From Candidatus Poseidonia sp. (lineage in GTDB: Archaea > Thermoplasmatota > Poseidoniia > Poseidoniales > Poseidoniaceae), in NCBI GenBank assembly GCA_029250625.1, contig JAQXEX010000097.1, positions 1 through 53,933 of the forward strand: a stretch of DNA of 53,933 bases, written 5' to 3'. Shown here one piece after another: positions 34,576 through 42,910 of the stretch. The stretch's first letter is position 1, and each line of letters opens with the position of its first letter. The translations under genes were made by a program, and so were the position numbers. Below the pieces are notes generated by a model. The model saw only the letters and a program-made list of their open reading frames with translations, made no database searches and was not told the DNA's origin.

Positions 34576-35178
34576 TCACATCTCCTGTTTCATCATTCGC
34601 TCCACTGTAGCGACGATGGTTTGGGTCATGGAGTCTATCTCAACGTTGATTTCATCGTTCAATGAAAGTGATGCAAATGTGGTCAGTCTCAATGTTTCAG
34701 GAATCAAATGAATGGAAAACGTGTCGTCGTCAACGCGTCCAACGGTAAGAGACGCACCGTTAAGGCCGATGTATCCTTTTTCGTGGATGAATTTCATGAT
34801 CATGACAGGTGCCTTCAGTTTGAAATCCAAACCTTCTCCTTTCTCAGTCAAATGGACAACAGTGGCCTTGGCCATGATGTGCCCAGAGAGCAGATGGCCC
34901 CCCAGTTCATCTCCCATTTTGAGAGAGCGCTCAACGTTCATCTCGTCCCCGATTTTGAGACGCCCTAAGGTCGTCCGCTCAAGCGTCTCGGGAATGACAT
35001 CAAAGGCGACATGGTTTCCGACGATGTCCGTTGCCGTCAAACAAACACCGTTGAGGGCAACGCTTGCTCCTCGCTCCAAGCCAGCAGCGTCGGGCAGTTG
35101 AACGGTGAGGGTGTGTACCTGCTCTCCGTCTTTGAGGCCGATCAGTGTGCCTTTGCCTTGAACGATTCCAGTAAACAT
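34576..35178 (-). CDS. ribE: Riboflavin synthase, two-domain (bacterial-type alpha subunit)
   Basis: About 200 residues, two homologous lumazine-binding domains. The N-terminal MFTGIVQ is the classic start of the family, and both domains carry ET...RTTL / ET...LTTF and GxxLxGH-type motifs (GHLLSGHI). It dismutates two lumazine molecules into riboflavin. Many archaea use an unrelated pentameric riboflavin synthase; this enzyme is the bacterial/eukaryotic fold, pointing to replacement or acquisition. The ATG at 35178 has GGAGG seven bases upstream; an ATG two codons earlier sits too close. It begins two bases after ribL ends. Confidence 0.93.
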   Translation of the reverse strand: MFTGIVQGKGTLIGLKDGEQVHTLTVQLPDAAGLERGASVALNGVCLTATDIVGNHVAFDVIPETLERTTLGRLKIGDEMNVERSLKMGDELGGHLLSGHIMAKATVVHLTEKGEGLDFKLKAPVMIMKFIHEKGYIGLNGASLTVGRVDDDTFSIHLIPETLRLTTFASLSLNDEINVEIDSMTQTIVATVERMMKQEM

Positions 35179-35180
35179 GT

Positions 35181-35621
35181 TCATTCCTCCTTGTTTGCTG
35201 CCCGTTCGAGAATACGAGCAATGATTTTGCGAGTACCGTCCAAATCATCCGTAAGGCCTTCTACGCGAACAACATCAATTGAGCCGTGTCCTCGCGAGAT
35301 GAGGGCCGAACGAATGTTTTCCTCAGCGTGTTCTTGGTCGTAACCAAGGGCGATTATATCCGGTTGAACCAAAGGCAGAATATCAAAAATCGGAACTTCA
35401 GGAGGATTCCCAATGAACACGTCATCTACTGGCTTTAGACCGGCAACCATGCGTTTTCGGAGGTCATGGCTGGTAATGGGGTTGTGTTTTCTTTTGCGAA
35501 CCGTATCGTCATGTGCGACCACCACGGTGAGGTGGCCACCGAGGGCTTTTGCTTGCTCGAGATAGTGGAGGTGCCCCGCGTGAAGCAGGTCAAAAACTCC
35601 AACGGCCATGATTCGCTTCAC
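35181..35621 (-). CDS. ribL: Archaeal-type FAD synthase (RibL-like nucleotidyltransferase)
   Basis: About 146 residues. AVGVFDLLHAGHLHYLEQAK is the cytidylyltransferase-type HxGH signature, followed by VRKRKHNP and the catalytic region near FIGNPP. Archaeal RibL adenylates FMN to FAD; bacterial FAD is made by RibF of a different fold. The position between ribB and ribE supports RibL over a glycerol-3-phosphate cytidylyltransferase. The start is a GTG at 35621 with AAGGTGAT in front; a TTG at 35657 overlaps the ribB stop but has no ribosome-binding site and would add 12 residues. Confidence 0.88.
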   Translation of the reverse strand: MKRIMAVGVFDLLHAGHLHYLEQAKALGGHLTVVVAHDDTVRKRKHNPITSHDLRKRMVAGLKPVDDVFIGNPPEVPIFDILPLVQPDIIALGYDQEHAEENIRSALISRGHGSIDVVRVEGLTDDLDGTRKIIARILERAANKEE

Positions 35622-35653
35622 GGTATCACCTTTGGTAACGGAGGGTTTGTTCT

Positions 35654-36379
35654 TCAAGAGGATGACGGTGCTTCATCAGCAAACGCTCTCAACAGATCTG
35701 CACCTTCAAGGAACGGGATTCCCCGCTCCCCGGCCCATTCTCTTGCGTCGTCAACAGACAAAGCAAAATCGCCGTTGGGTTGAAGCATTTCAGCGCCGAT
35801 GACGACGGGCGTCATGCCGGCGAGGCGAGCGAGTCCAACAGCCAGTTCCGTGTGACCTTGGCGTCGGGCCAATCCACCTTCTGCCTCGCGGCACACTGGA
35901 ATGTGACCGGGTGTTCGGAACTCTGCTCCAAGTTTTTCGATGGCTACCTCCAATGAGTCACCTGAATCCATGGCTGATTTTGCTAACTCTGCAAACCGAC
36001 GAGTCGTAAGCGAGCGGTCATGGTCGGTAATTCCTGTGTAGGTGTCTCTGTGATTGATAGAGAGCGTAAAGGCTGAGCGAGCATCATAACGGAGGTCGTT
36101 GGTGACCAAATGGCCCAAGACCGGGAAGTTTGACACAGCAGCCGCATCGGTATGGAGATCCTGTAGGAAGGGGAGGCCAAAACACGCTCCGACATCATCG
36201 CCAATAGCGAGAAACAGCAGTCCACCGCAATCTTGTCGGAGTTGACGCATGGTTTCTGGCTGAGCATGCTCTGCGGGAAACAATAAGTCGGTTTCACCCT
36301 CTCGTTTTTCAGAGTCAAAAAGACAGACTGGGTCTCCGTTTTTGAAGGCGTCAACCGCCTTTTTTAATCGAGCGTCCAT
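35654..36379 (-). CDS. ribB: 3,4-dihydroxy-2-butanone 4-phosphate synthase
   Basis: About 241 residues. It converts ribulose 5-phosphate to the four-carbon precursor of riboflavin. Active-site segments: FDSEKREGETDLLFPAE (acidic metal ligands), SINHRDTYTGITDHDRS, PGHIPVCREAEGGLARRQGH and TELAVGLARLAG. No GTP cyclohydrolase II domain is fused. It is the first gene of the ribB-ribL-ribE-ribH operon, with each junction overlapping or nearly so. The start is uncertain: ATG at 36379 lies just before the family core, while an ATG at 36421 is also open; neither has a strong ribosome-binding site. No FMN riboswitch is seen upstream. Confidence 0.93.
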   Translation of the reverse strand: MDARLKKAVDAFKNGDPVCLFDSEKREGETDLLFPAEHAQPETMRQLRQDCGGLLFLAIGDDVGACFGLPFLQDLHTDAAAVSNFPVLGHLVTNDLRYDARSAFTLSINHRDTYTGITDHDRSLTTRRFAELAKSAMDSGDSLEVAIEKLGAEFRTPGHIPVCREAEGGLARRQGHTELAVGLARLAGMTPVVIGAEMLQPNGDFALSVDDAREWAGERGIPFLEGADLLRAFADEAPSSS

Positions 36380-36521
36380 GTTGGTGGCTGTAGCCCCACC
36401 TTCATGAAGAGTCGTATGCAATCACCATTGAAACCACAACAGCGACCCAATGATAGCGGACAGCCAACAGAAAGAGGTTATCATAGGGCGGACCTTGGCT
36501 TGGTTTCGCGGGGGGAAAAAT

Positions 36522-37661
36522 ATGCCAGTTAAACTCGGACCAGCAGGCGTTCCATTGTCATGCAAGGGACGCACAATTGTCGAAGGAATGGACGACATTA
36601 TTTCCCTCGGTCTTGAAACCATGGAAGTCCAAACCGTGCGCATGGTTGCCCCTCAGCACTTTGAGCAATACTGGCAGGCGGGAGTACTTGCAAACAAGAC
36701 TGATTTTGAAATGAACATCCACGGCCCATACTATTCGGAATTGTTGGGCAACAAAGTTGAGCGTGGCCGCTCCCTTGCAAAAATTGAGGCAACACTCCAA
36801 GCTGCCCGAACCATCAATGCCCGTCACATCACCCTGCATGCAGGAAACTATGGCGAATTTGGCCGAGGCCATGAAGCCAACGAGCAAGTAGCCAATGTGT
36901 TTTCTGGAATCGTAGACCGCATCCATGAAATCTGGGAAGATGAAGAGGATGAATTCCCAGTATTCCCGTGGATTAAAGACGGCACTCCATCAAAAATTGG
37001 AGTTGAAACATCCGGTCGGCAAGAACTCTGGGGCAGTCTCGAAGAAGTCCTTGAAGTCGTGAACCACGTAGAAGGGACCATCCCTGTTCTCAACATTGCT
37101 CACATCCACGCCCGGGGTCACGGACGAATGCGTACCTCTGAAGATTACGGAGAGTTGTTTGACATGGTTCGTGAATCCATTGGAACCAAGGAATTCTACT
37201 GCCATTTCTCCGGCGTAGAGCACCGCACAGGTAACGCCATGCATTACACTCAAATCAAGAAATCAGATCTTAACTTTGAGCCTCTGGCAGAATTTATCGT
37301 TGAAGATGGCGGATGGCTGGACATCACCCTCATCTCCGACTCCCCGTTGTTGGAGCACGACGCCATGTACATGATGCAAAACATCGAGAAGTCACGCCAC
37401 AGGCAATTGGAGCGTAAAGCCCGAGAAGACCGCAGAAGAGCACTCGCTCTTCAAACCGGTAAGACTGAGGGCGAACTCAAGACCAGTGAAACCGAGCAAG
37501 CTCAGGCACGACAAGACGCAACTGAAGTCAAAGAAGAGGCCCCTGCACCCGAGGCTGAAGCGAAGAAAGAGGATGCCGCTCCTAAGGCCAAAAAGGAAGC
37601 ATCCTCAAAAACCAAGGAAGACGTCTTCGACTTTGAAGAAGACGATGATGACTTGTTCTGA
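36522..37661 (+). CDS. Endonuclease IV-like (AP endonuclease family 2) TIM-barrel protein
   Basis: About 379 residues. Residues 1-275 form the xylose-isomerase-like/endonuclease IV barrel: NIHGPYYSELLG, ITLHAGNYG, IGVETSGRQ, NIAHIHARGHG and FYCHFSGVEH supply His/Glu residues of a metal centre. The family cuts DNA at abasic sites, but several archaeal paralogues lack that activity, so function is tentative. The C-terminal 80 or so residues are a Lys/Glu/Ala-rich coiled-coil-like linker ending in FDFEEDDDDLF, an acidic peptide resembling a partner-docking tail. The ATG at 36522 follows a G-rich stretch; the longer frame to 36450 would overlap the ribB promoter region. Confidence 0.82.
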   Translation: MPVKLGPAGVPLSCKGRTIVEGMDDIISLGLETMEVQTVRMVAPQHFEQYWQAGVLANKTDFEMNIHGPYYSELLGNKVERGRSLAKIEATLQAARTINARHITLHAGNYGEFGRGHEANEQVANVFSGIVDRIHEIWEDEEDEFPVFPWIKDGTPSKIGVETSGRQELWGSLEEVLEVVNHVEGTIPVLNIAHIHARGHGRMRTSEDYGELFDMVRESIGTKEFYCHFSGVEHRTGNAMHYTQIKKSDLNFEPLAEFIVEDGGWLDITLISDSPLLEHDAMYMMQNIEKSRHRQLERKAREDRRRALALQTGKTEGELKTSETEQAQARQDATEVKEEAPAPEAEAKKEDAAPKAKKEASSKTKEDVFDFEEDDDDLF

Positions 37662-37711
37662 TGGCGCCGTACACAAGTTGTTGAAAACCGCACGAAGCCG
37701 GTGTTTTCATC

Positions 37712-37730
37712 GGGAAATGGTATAAACCAA
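37712..37730 (+). promoter_or_regulatory. BRE/TATA promoter of gpsA
   Basis: GAAATGG followed by TATAAACC (37721-37728) lies about 32 bases before the gpsA ATG, giving a short leader of about 6 bases. This is the best TATAAA match in the window. Confidence 0.55.
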
Positions 37731-37755
37731 AGAAGGGGCGAAGCAGACGATTGCT

Positions 37756-38754
37756 ATGGCACACATCTCTGTATTAGGTCTCGGAAACTGGGGAACAGCC
37801 ATCGCTCGTTTGTGGCTCTTAGAAGGGCACAAGGTCAAGGGTTGGACCATCGAAGAAGACGTATATCAGTCCATTACCCTTGATGGAATCAATTCAAAAT
37901 ACCTCCCTGACCATCCAGTTAAGGGATTGGATGCAACTATGCATCTTTCAGAAGCCCTTGAAGGAAGCGAAATCATTGTTCTTGCCGTACCCTCATCCGT
38001 CATTCTTGATGTGGTAGAAGACATCATCCCCCACCTTCAGCCGCGCCATGTTCTTCTCGACCTGGCGAAGGGTTTAGCACCTGGAAAGCGACTTATTTCT
38101 CAAGCCATTCATGGAATGCTCAAGGAAGCTGGAAAAACCAATCCTCTTGCAGTACTTACTGGCCCAACCATTGCCCCAGAAGCAGCAGGAGGAGTGATGA
38201 CCACTGCTTTAGTTGCCAGTGAGGATGACGCTGTTGCTAATCGCTTGGCGAGCACACTGGGGACGCCAAGTTTCATTCTTCACCCTGCAAGTGATCCTGT
38301 CGGTGCCGAACTGTGGGGCGCATACAAAAATGTTGTAGCCCTTGCTTGTGGCCTTGTCGACGGACTCAAACAAGTTGGTGACCTCGGCGGAGACAATCTC
38401 AAAGCGGCGATATTCATGTCCGGATTCAAGGAAGGTTGTCTCCTTCTTGCGGAACTCGGAGCGCGAGCTGAGGTCGCTTTTGGCCCTGCAGGACTTGGAG
38501 ACATGTACGTCACCGCCACTTCACCGCATGGAAGAAACCGCAGCATGGGAGAAAAACTTGGGACTGGACTCACTCTTGAGCAGGCCTTGGATGAAATGCA
38601 TATGGTTGCAGAAGGTGTCCGAGCCACTCGAATGTTCATTGAACGCGCAGAGGACAGTGGACTCAAGGTCCCCTTCACAAAAGCCCTCAATACCCTCCTT
38701 GATGGGGACATTGACGCTGAAGAATGTTGCAGACGCATGGTTGCACTTGGTTGA
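37756..38754 (+). CDS. gpsA: NAD(P)-dependent glycerol-3-phosphate dehydrogenase
   Basis: About 332 residues, standard length. The Rossmann motif is GLGNWGTAIARL. DLAKGLAPGKRL and GPTIAPEAAGG are the substrate-loop motifs, and AELWGAYKNVVALACG contains the catalytic Lys region. FGPAGLGDMYVTATSPHGRNR is a C-terminal family signature. The enzyme makes sn-glycerol-3-phosphate, the backbone of bacterial-type phospholipids; archaeal lipids normally require sn-glycerol-1-phosphate. Its presence with a bacterial-type sequence matches reports that some marine euryarchaea lack the archaeal enzyme. It may alternatively serve glycerol catabolism. Confidence 0.95.
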   Translation: MAHISVLGLGNWGTAIARLWLLEGHKVKGWTIEEDVYQSITLDGINSKYLPDHPVKGLDATMHLSEALEGSEIIVLAVPSSVILDVVEDIIPHLQPRHVLLDLAKGLAPGKRLISQAIHGMLKEAGKTNPLAVLTGPTIAPEAAGGVMTTALVASEDDAVANRLASTLGTPSFILHPASDPVGAELWGAYKNVVALACGLVDGLKQVGDLGGDNLKAAIFMSGFKEGCLLLAELGARAEVAFGPAGLGDMYVTATSPHGRNRSMGEKLGTGLTLEQALDEMHMVAEGVRATRMFIERAEDSGLKVPFTKALNTLLDGDIDAEECCRRMVALG

Positions 38755-38800
38755 AGGAAGCCATCGGTGCTGTTTTGAGGGAAGGCTTCGTGAGCGTAGT

Positions 38801-39016
38801 ATGTCCGATGAACTCTCTGAGTTTGAAGTCAAATTATTGACATGGCTGGCCAAGAGCGAATTCCACATTGTACCGTGGTCAACCAAAGATGCGGCGAAGA
38901 CATTCAAAGTATCTGAAGACGAAATTTACGAAGCGATATCATCCTTGAGCAAGAAGGCATCTGACCGGATCCAGGTGTTTTACAAGGACGGGTCCTTGCA
39001 CATCGCTGCCGATTGA
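38801..39016 (+). CDS. Small winged-helix-like protein
   Basis: 71 residues, 46 bases after gpsA on the same strand. It reads as helix-helix-turn-helix (EFEVKLLTWLAK, DAAKTFKVSEDEIYEAISSLSKKA) followed by a short beta hairpin (RIQVFYKDGSLHIAAD), as expected for a minimal winged-helix fold. No homologue name is assigned. Its reading frame is open far upstream, inside gpsA, but only this ATG gives a protein-like sequence. No ribosome-binding site is evident, so it may be read from the gpsA message or be leaderless. Its stop abuts the stop of the convergent phnE gene (TGATCA). DNA binding is inference from shape only. Confidence 0.65.
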   Translation: MSDELSEFEVKLLTWLAKSEFHIVPWSTKDAAKTFKVSEDEIYEAISSLSKKASDRIQVFYKDGSLHIAAD

Positions 39017-39904
39017 TCACGACTCGTCCACAGGAGCGTCTTTTTGCTTCCTCGCCCTCATGATAACGGTTAACCATGTTGGCTTTCTTACATCGCCCTC
39101 TTCGTTGACGAAGGAGCGAACCATCAATGAGAACAGGTCAATCAAGACGACGACGATGAAGATTAGAATCAGCAAAGCGAAGACTTTGTCGTACTGAAGA
39201 AATTTGAGATAGGTGCTGATGTAATAGCCAATACCTCCGGCTCCAACAATTCCAATCACGGTACCGTGTCGCACATTGTACTCAAACATGAACATCAGTT
39301 GACTGAGCAAATGATTACCATTCTCCGGGATGACGATGTTAAAGAAAATACTCGGCCGACTTAGGCCCATGGCTCGACCTGCTTCCAAGGGGTCGCTCGG
39401 CATCCCCTCAAACACTTCGTACTGCAGTTTACCAAGATATCCAACCGTGTAGAATGTCATCGCCAATACGCCCGAAAGGGGTCCAAAGCCGATGACGATC
39501 ACAAATAGAATCGCCCAAATTAAGCTGGGAAGGCTACGGACTGCAGAAAGAAAAATGCGAACAGGAATTGAAATGGAGAGCGGTGTCAAGTTTCTCGCTG
39601 CGAGTGAGGAAAGGCAAATTGCACCGATGAACCCAAGAACTGTAGAAACAAAGGCGATTTTCAGAGTCTCCATCATTCCTAAGTAACCAACAGAGCAAAA
39701 GAATTCAACGTCTTTTTCACACACTGGATAGGAACGAGCCTCAAGAACACTCCAATTCGGAGGCCACATGCTTTCTGTGAAGAACACTACGAGATTGGAC
39801 ATACCACCTTCAAGCCTGCCCCAATCGCCTTCTACGAGCCCATCGAGCGTTCGCCAAGCGACGAACAAAAGAAACATGAGAATACCAAATAGACGGTACT
39901 TCAC
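39017..39904 (-). CDS. phnE: PhnE-type ABC transporter permease
   Basis: About 295 residues with six membrane helices. The coupling segment EVFEGMPSDPLEAGRAMGLSRPSIF contains the EAA-like loop that contacts the ATPase, and GTVIGIVGAGGIGYYI follows. It pairs with the ATPase and the binding protein of this locus in a phosphonate/phosphite/phosphate import system of the PhnCDE/PtxABC type. The loop between helices 1 and 2 carries two Cys (YPVCEKDVEFFC), unusual for the family. The start is a GTG overlapping the phnC stop by four bases. Confidence 0.9.
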   Translation of the reverse strand: MKYRLFGILMFLLFVAWRTLDGLVEGDWGRLEGGMSNLVVFFTESMWPPNWSVLEARSYPVCEKDVEFFCSVGYLGMMETLKIAFVSTVLGFIGAICLSSLAARNLTPLSISIPVRIFLSAVRSLPSLIWAILFVIVIGFGPLSGVLAMTFYTVGYLGKLQYEVFEGMPSDPLEAGRAMGLSRPSIFFNIVIPENGNHLLSQLMFMFEYNVRHGTVIGIVGAGGIGYYISTYLKFLQYDKVFALLILIFIVVVLIDLFSLMVRSFVNEEGDVRKPTWLTVIMRARKQKDAPVDES

Positions 39905-40587
39905 TCCTCTTCCCCCATCGAGTTACGTTGGACCCATTCCTTGATGGGAAGGTCCAAGAAACGCTGACCCTTGATTTCCCAAATGCGTGTGGCAAAATTT
40001 TGGACGTTGTCTTCATGGTGTTCGACCATGATCACCGCCGTTCCGCTATTGACTAAATCCCGAACTGCTCCTAAAACAATGTCAACGTTCGCCTGGTCCA
40101 ACTCACCTAGAAACTCATCAGCAAGCATTAATTCTGGACGTTGAGCGAGGGTTCTTGCAGTTGCTACCCGCCGTTGTTGACCTCCTGAAAGACGCCGAAC
40201 GGGTTCAGAAGCTTTGTCCTCAATTCCAAGCGTTCGAAGAGCCTCAAGCGTCCTTTCCTTGCGCTCTTTGAACATATCAAGTGACCACTTCACACGCATT
40301 CGGGCTCCCAACGAGACATTGTGAGCAACGGTTGCATGCCGAACTAGACCCAGACGCTGAGGAATGTATCCAAGACCCCCACGAGGCTCAACATTCAATT
40401 CAAACGAGCCGTCAAGGGGTCGAACGAGCCCAGCAACCGTGCGAATCAATGTGGTCTTTCCGATGCCTGATGGACCGAGAATGGCTATAATTTCACCGGG
40501 TTTCACTTCAAGTGTAATTGGCTCCACCAGCGGGTCATCATAACCGATGGAAAGTCGGTCCAGGGATGAGATGGCCGTGTCGCTCAT
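39901..40587 (-). CDS. phnC: PhnC-type ABC transporter ATPase
   Basis: About 228 residues. Walker A GPSGIGKTT, signature RLSGGQQRRVATART, Walker B ELMLADEF, then a His switch near MVEHHED. It energises import together with PhnE. The D-loop and Q-loop (PQRLG) are intact. GAGGGGAT lies about seven bases before the ATG. Paired direct repeats just upstream may regulate it. It lies 194 bases after the binding-protein gene on the same strand, so a shared or a separate promoter are both possible. Confidence 0.93.
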   Translation of the reverse strand: MSDTAISSLDRLSIGYDDPLVEPITLEVKPGEIIAILGPSGIGKTTLIRTVAGLVRPLDGSFELNVEPRGGLGYIPQRLGLVRHATVAHNVSLGARMRVKWSLDMFKERKERTLEALRTLGIEDKASEPVRRLSGGQQRRVATARTLAQRPELMLADEFLGELDQANVDIVLGAVRDLVNSGTAVIMVEHHEDNVQNFATRIWEIKGQRFLDLPIKEWVQRNSMGEEE

Positions 40588-40613
40588 AGCATCCCCTCAG
40601 TCACTCCTGCGAG

Positions 40614-40674
40614 CAGGTCTTTTTGAAACGGTTGGGCATGGAAACCTCAACATCTCCAGGTCTAGAAACGGTTG
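40614..40674. repeat. Direct repeat pair upstream of phnC
   Basis: CAGGTCT-TTTT-GAAACGGTTG (40614-40634) and CAGGTCT-A-GAAACGGTTG (40657-40674) are two copies of the same composite sequence about 40 bases apart, in the gap before phnC. Such pairs can be operator sites. Confidence 0.5.
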
Positions 40675-40780
40675 TGGCGGTCATGTTAGCTCCGGGGTGC
40701 CAAAGGAGTGACCCTTTCTGTTGGGTGTGGTGAATGAATCACTCCGCCAGCGGTTACAGTCAAGGAAGACTTCGTAAATA

Positions 40781-42895
40781 TCACTCCGTAATGTTGTACT
40801 TAGAATCAAAGTAGGTCGAGATTCCTGGAATTGCGCTGATCAGGCTGCTGTAACTGCCCAGATGCTCTTGGGAATTCACTTCAACCAAGCCAGGAGTGTT
40901 GAGCACATTTGCTAGAATTTGATCGCCACATGCAGATTGAGGTGAGGTTGAATCAACTTGATGGGAAACCATTGAGTAGCAACCCGTGTAGGTTTGCCCC
41001 TGCATTGGATAATCCTGTACGTACATCTCGTTGTTCAAGGCCAGCATTGCGTTGAGGATGGCCGTGCGAGTTTGGACATCCAGTGTTTCTGGGTTGTACA
41101 TCACCGGATGGGATGGTGCTGATCCGTAGGATGGAAGAAGGATATACTCCGATTCGGGTAGGCACCATTCTGCGTTATCGCTGGCCTCTTCGTTACCGCA
41201 GTATGAGGCAACGGTGGAATCCTTTGCAAACGCAACATCGCCGACGCCTTCTGTCAAGCACTTCACCGCTCCAGAATAGGAGTAATATGGCGTTCCCGAT
41301 TCTGGGATACTCGCATTCTCGTTAAAGAACGAAGTAATGGTGTTGCGGAGGGATTCGATGTCCTCTTGTGGGCCCACAACCGGAGCATAGCCCTGTGAAA
41401 TCAGATGACCCATTGGAAGAAGCATACCGGCAGATTTGAGCCAACCGGTGTGACATGAGGTTGTCCCTTCCATCATAGCGAAAGGATCGGTCGAAGCATC
41501 ATCGTCCAGGTAAGCGTTAGCGATATCAGAGCCGTTGAGGACGACTGCATGTGCATCGTAATGAGTGCGCCCATCGGATTTCAGGTCAGCAGCCATTGCA
41601 GCCAAGCCATATTCTTTCCATCCGACCCAAGCAGCCCCTCCGTCCATGAAAGCGATGTCAGCATTGCCGAACCGTAGTGCCTCAATGATTGCGCCTTCGG
41701 AAGTAACCGGGTAAAGCGTCACAGTAACCCCAGTTTGTTCGGCGATGAAATCCGCCAACACTTGAGGGTTCTCAGCAGGGTTCTCGTAATCGTCTTTCAT
41801 TTCGAAGGCGATTCGGATGTTGGAGATTGTAGGTTCAACTGAATCGTTAATGGTGAATTTCGTGTCGTAGTATGCTGAAATTCCAGGGACATCTTCAATC
41901 AAATTCCCGTAGGAGGCAAGGTGTTGTGACGCATTTGTTGAAGAGACCGCTGGTGTGTTGAGAACATCCGAGAGAATAGATTGCCCTTCGGTCGTATCCT
42001 TCATGGCCACAAGTGCATTCTGAACAAGGGTCATTGTGGCTGCGTTACTGGTTGCAGGGTTGTACATTACGGGGTGCGATGGAGCATTTCCGTAGGACGG
42101 CAACAAGATGTAATCGGATTCGGGAAGGCACCAAGCCTCGTTTTCGGATGCATCTTCGTTTCCACAATAGGATGGTACGGTTGAATCCTTGACGAACGCA
42201 ACGTCTCCGACGCCTTCAGAAAGGCACTTAACAGCCCCACTGTAAGAGTAGTACGGTGTTCCTGAATCTGGAATACTCGCATCTTCACTGAAGAAGTTTG
42301 TAATGGTCGAGCGTAGAGATTCTACATCATTAGCATCGCCGATGACATTGGCGTAACCGTTTCCGATGAGGAAGCCCATTGGAAGAAGCATGCCTGCGGA
42401 TTTGAGCCACCCGGTGTGACAGGAATTCTTACCGGCCATGAGTGAAAACGGGTCTGTTGCAGGGTCATCATCAAGATGTGCTGCTGCGATTTCAGAATCT
42501 TTGAGGACCACCGCGTGAGCACTGTAGTACGTACGCCCATCCGATTTTTGATCGGCTGCGATTGCATCCAATCCATATTGTTGCCAACCAACCCAAGCTG
42601 CACCTCCATCCATGAAGGCGATGTCTGCATTTCCGAATCGAAGAGCCTGAAGCGCTGCACCCTCGGAATCAATAGGGTAGAGAGAGACATCCATGTTGAG
42701 TTCCTCACTCATGTAATCTGCCAGCCGTTGAGGGTTTTCATCAACATTGGTATAATCGTCTTTAATGCTGTATGCAATGATGAAATCATCCAAATCTGAG
42801 CCTTCATCTTTGTCTCCCGTCCCAAGACATCCTGCAAGAGATGTCGTAGCGACTAAAAGAATGATTATCGTTGATTTTAATGTTCGCGGTTCCAT
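40781..42895 (-). CDS. phnD: Tandemly duplicated PhnD-type substrate-binding lipoprotein
   Basis: About 704 residues, roughly twice the usual length. A signal peptide ends in the lipobox LAGC (Cys about residue 23). Two homologous binding domains follow (about residues 38-355 and 362-704), each with a near-identical core: FGNADIAFMDGGAAWVGW, HAVVL, SCHTGWLKSAGMLLPMG, SGTPYYSYSGAVKCL and a CLPES segment. The family binds phosphonate, phosphite or phosphate outside the membrane. The second copy has an insert of about 25 residues near its end (DYPMQGQTYTGCYS). Extra cysteines are conserved between copies, suggesting disulfides. Both copies have intact binding segments, so a two-site protein seems functional. 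A TATA element and palindrome lie upstream. Confidence 0.9.
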   Translation of the reverse strand: MEPRTLKSTIIILLVATTSLAGCLGTGDKDEGSDLDDFIIAYSIKDDYTNVDENPQRLADYMSEELNMDVSLYPIDSEGAALQALRFGNADIAFMDGGAAWVGWQQYGLDAIAADQKSDGRTYYSAHAVVLKDSEIAAAHLDDDPATDPFSLMAGKNSCHTGWLKSAGMLLPMGFLIGNGYANVIGDANDVESLRSTITNFFSEDASIPDSGTPYYSYSGAVKCLSEGVGDVAFVKDSTVPSYCGNEDASENEAWCLPESDYILLPSYGNAPSHPVMYNPATSNAATMTLVQNALVAMKDTTEGQSILSDVLNTPAVSSTNASQHLASYGNLIEDVPGISAYYDTKFTINDSVEPTISNIRIAFEMKDDYENPAENPQVLADFIAEQTGVTVTLYPVTSEGAIIEALRFGNADIAFMDGGAAWVGWKEYGLAAMAADLKSDGRTHYDAHAVVLNGSDIANAYLDDDASTDPFAMMEGTTSCHTGWLKSAGMLLPMGHLISQGYAPVVGPQEDIESLRNTITSFFNENASIPESGTPYYSYSGAVKCLTEGVGDVAFAKDSTVASYCGNEEASDNAEWCLPESEYILLPSYGSAPSHPVMYNPETLDVQTRTAILNAMLALNNEMYVQDYPMQGQTYTGCYSMVSHQVDSTSPQSACGDQILANVLNTPGLVEVNSQEHLGSYSSLISAIPGISTYFDSKYNITE
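40784..42785 (-). repeat. Internal tandem duplication within phnD
   Basis: Two consecutive units of roughly 1 kb encode homologous domains, with many short nucleotide identities (for example around 41635-41660 and 42600-42625, and around 41400-41460 and 42365-42425). Protein identity is high in the core and lower at the edges, so the duplication is old enough to have drifted. Confidence 0.85.
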
Positions 42896-42910
42896 GTTAT
42901 GACCTACTGG

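Noticed and set aside
36380-36521. FMN riboswitch upstream of the riboflavin operon
   Set aside because: No FMN-element conserved sequence is visible, and the operon direction leaves only a short untranslated leader.
38342-38800. Long frame continuing upstream of the 71-residue winged-helix protein
   Set aside because: It lies entirely in gpsA in another frame, with no protein-like character before the ATG at 38801.
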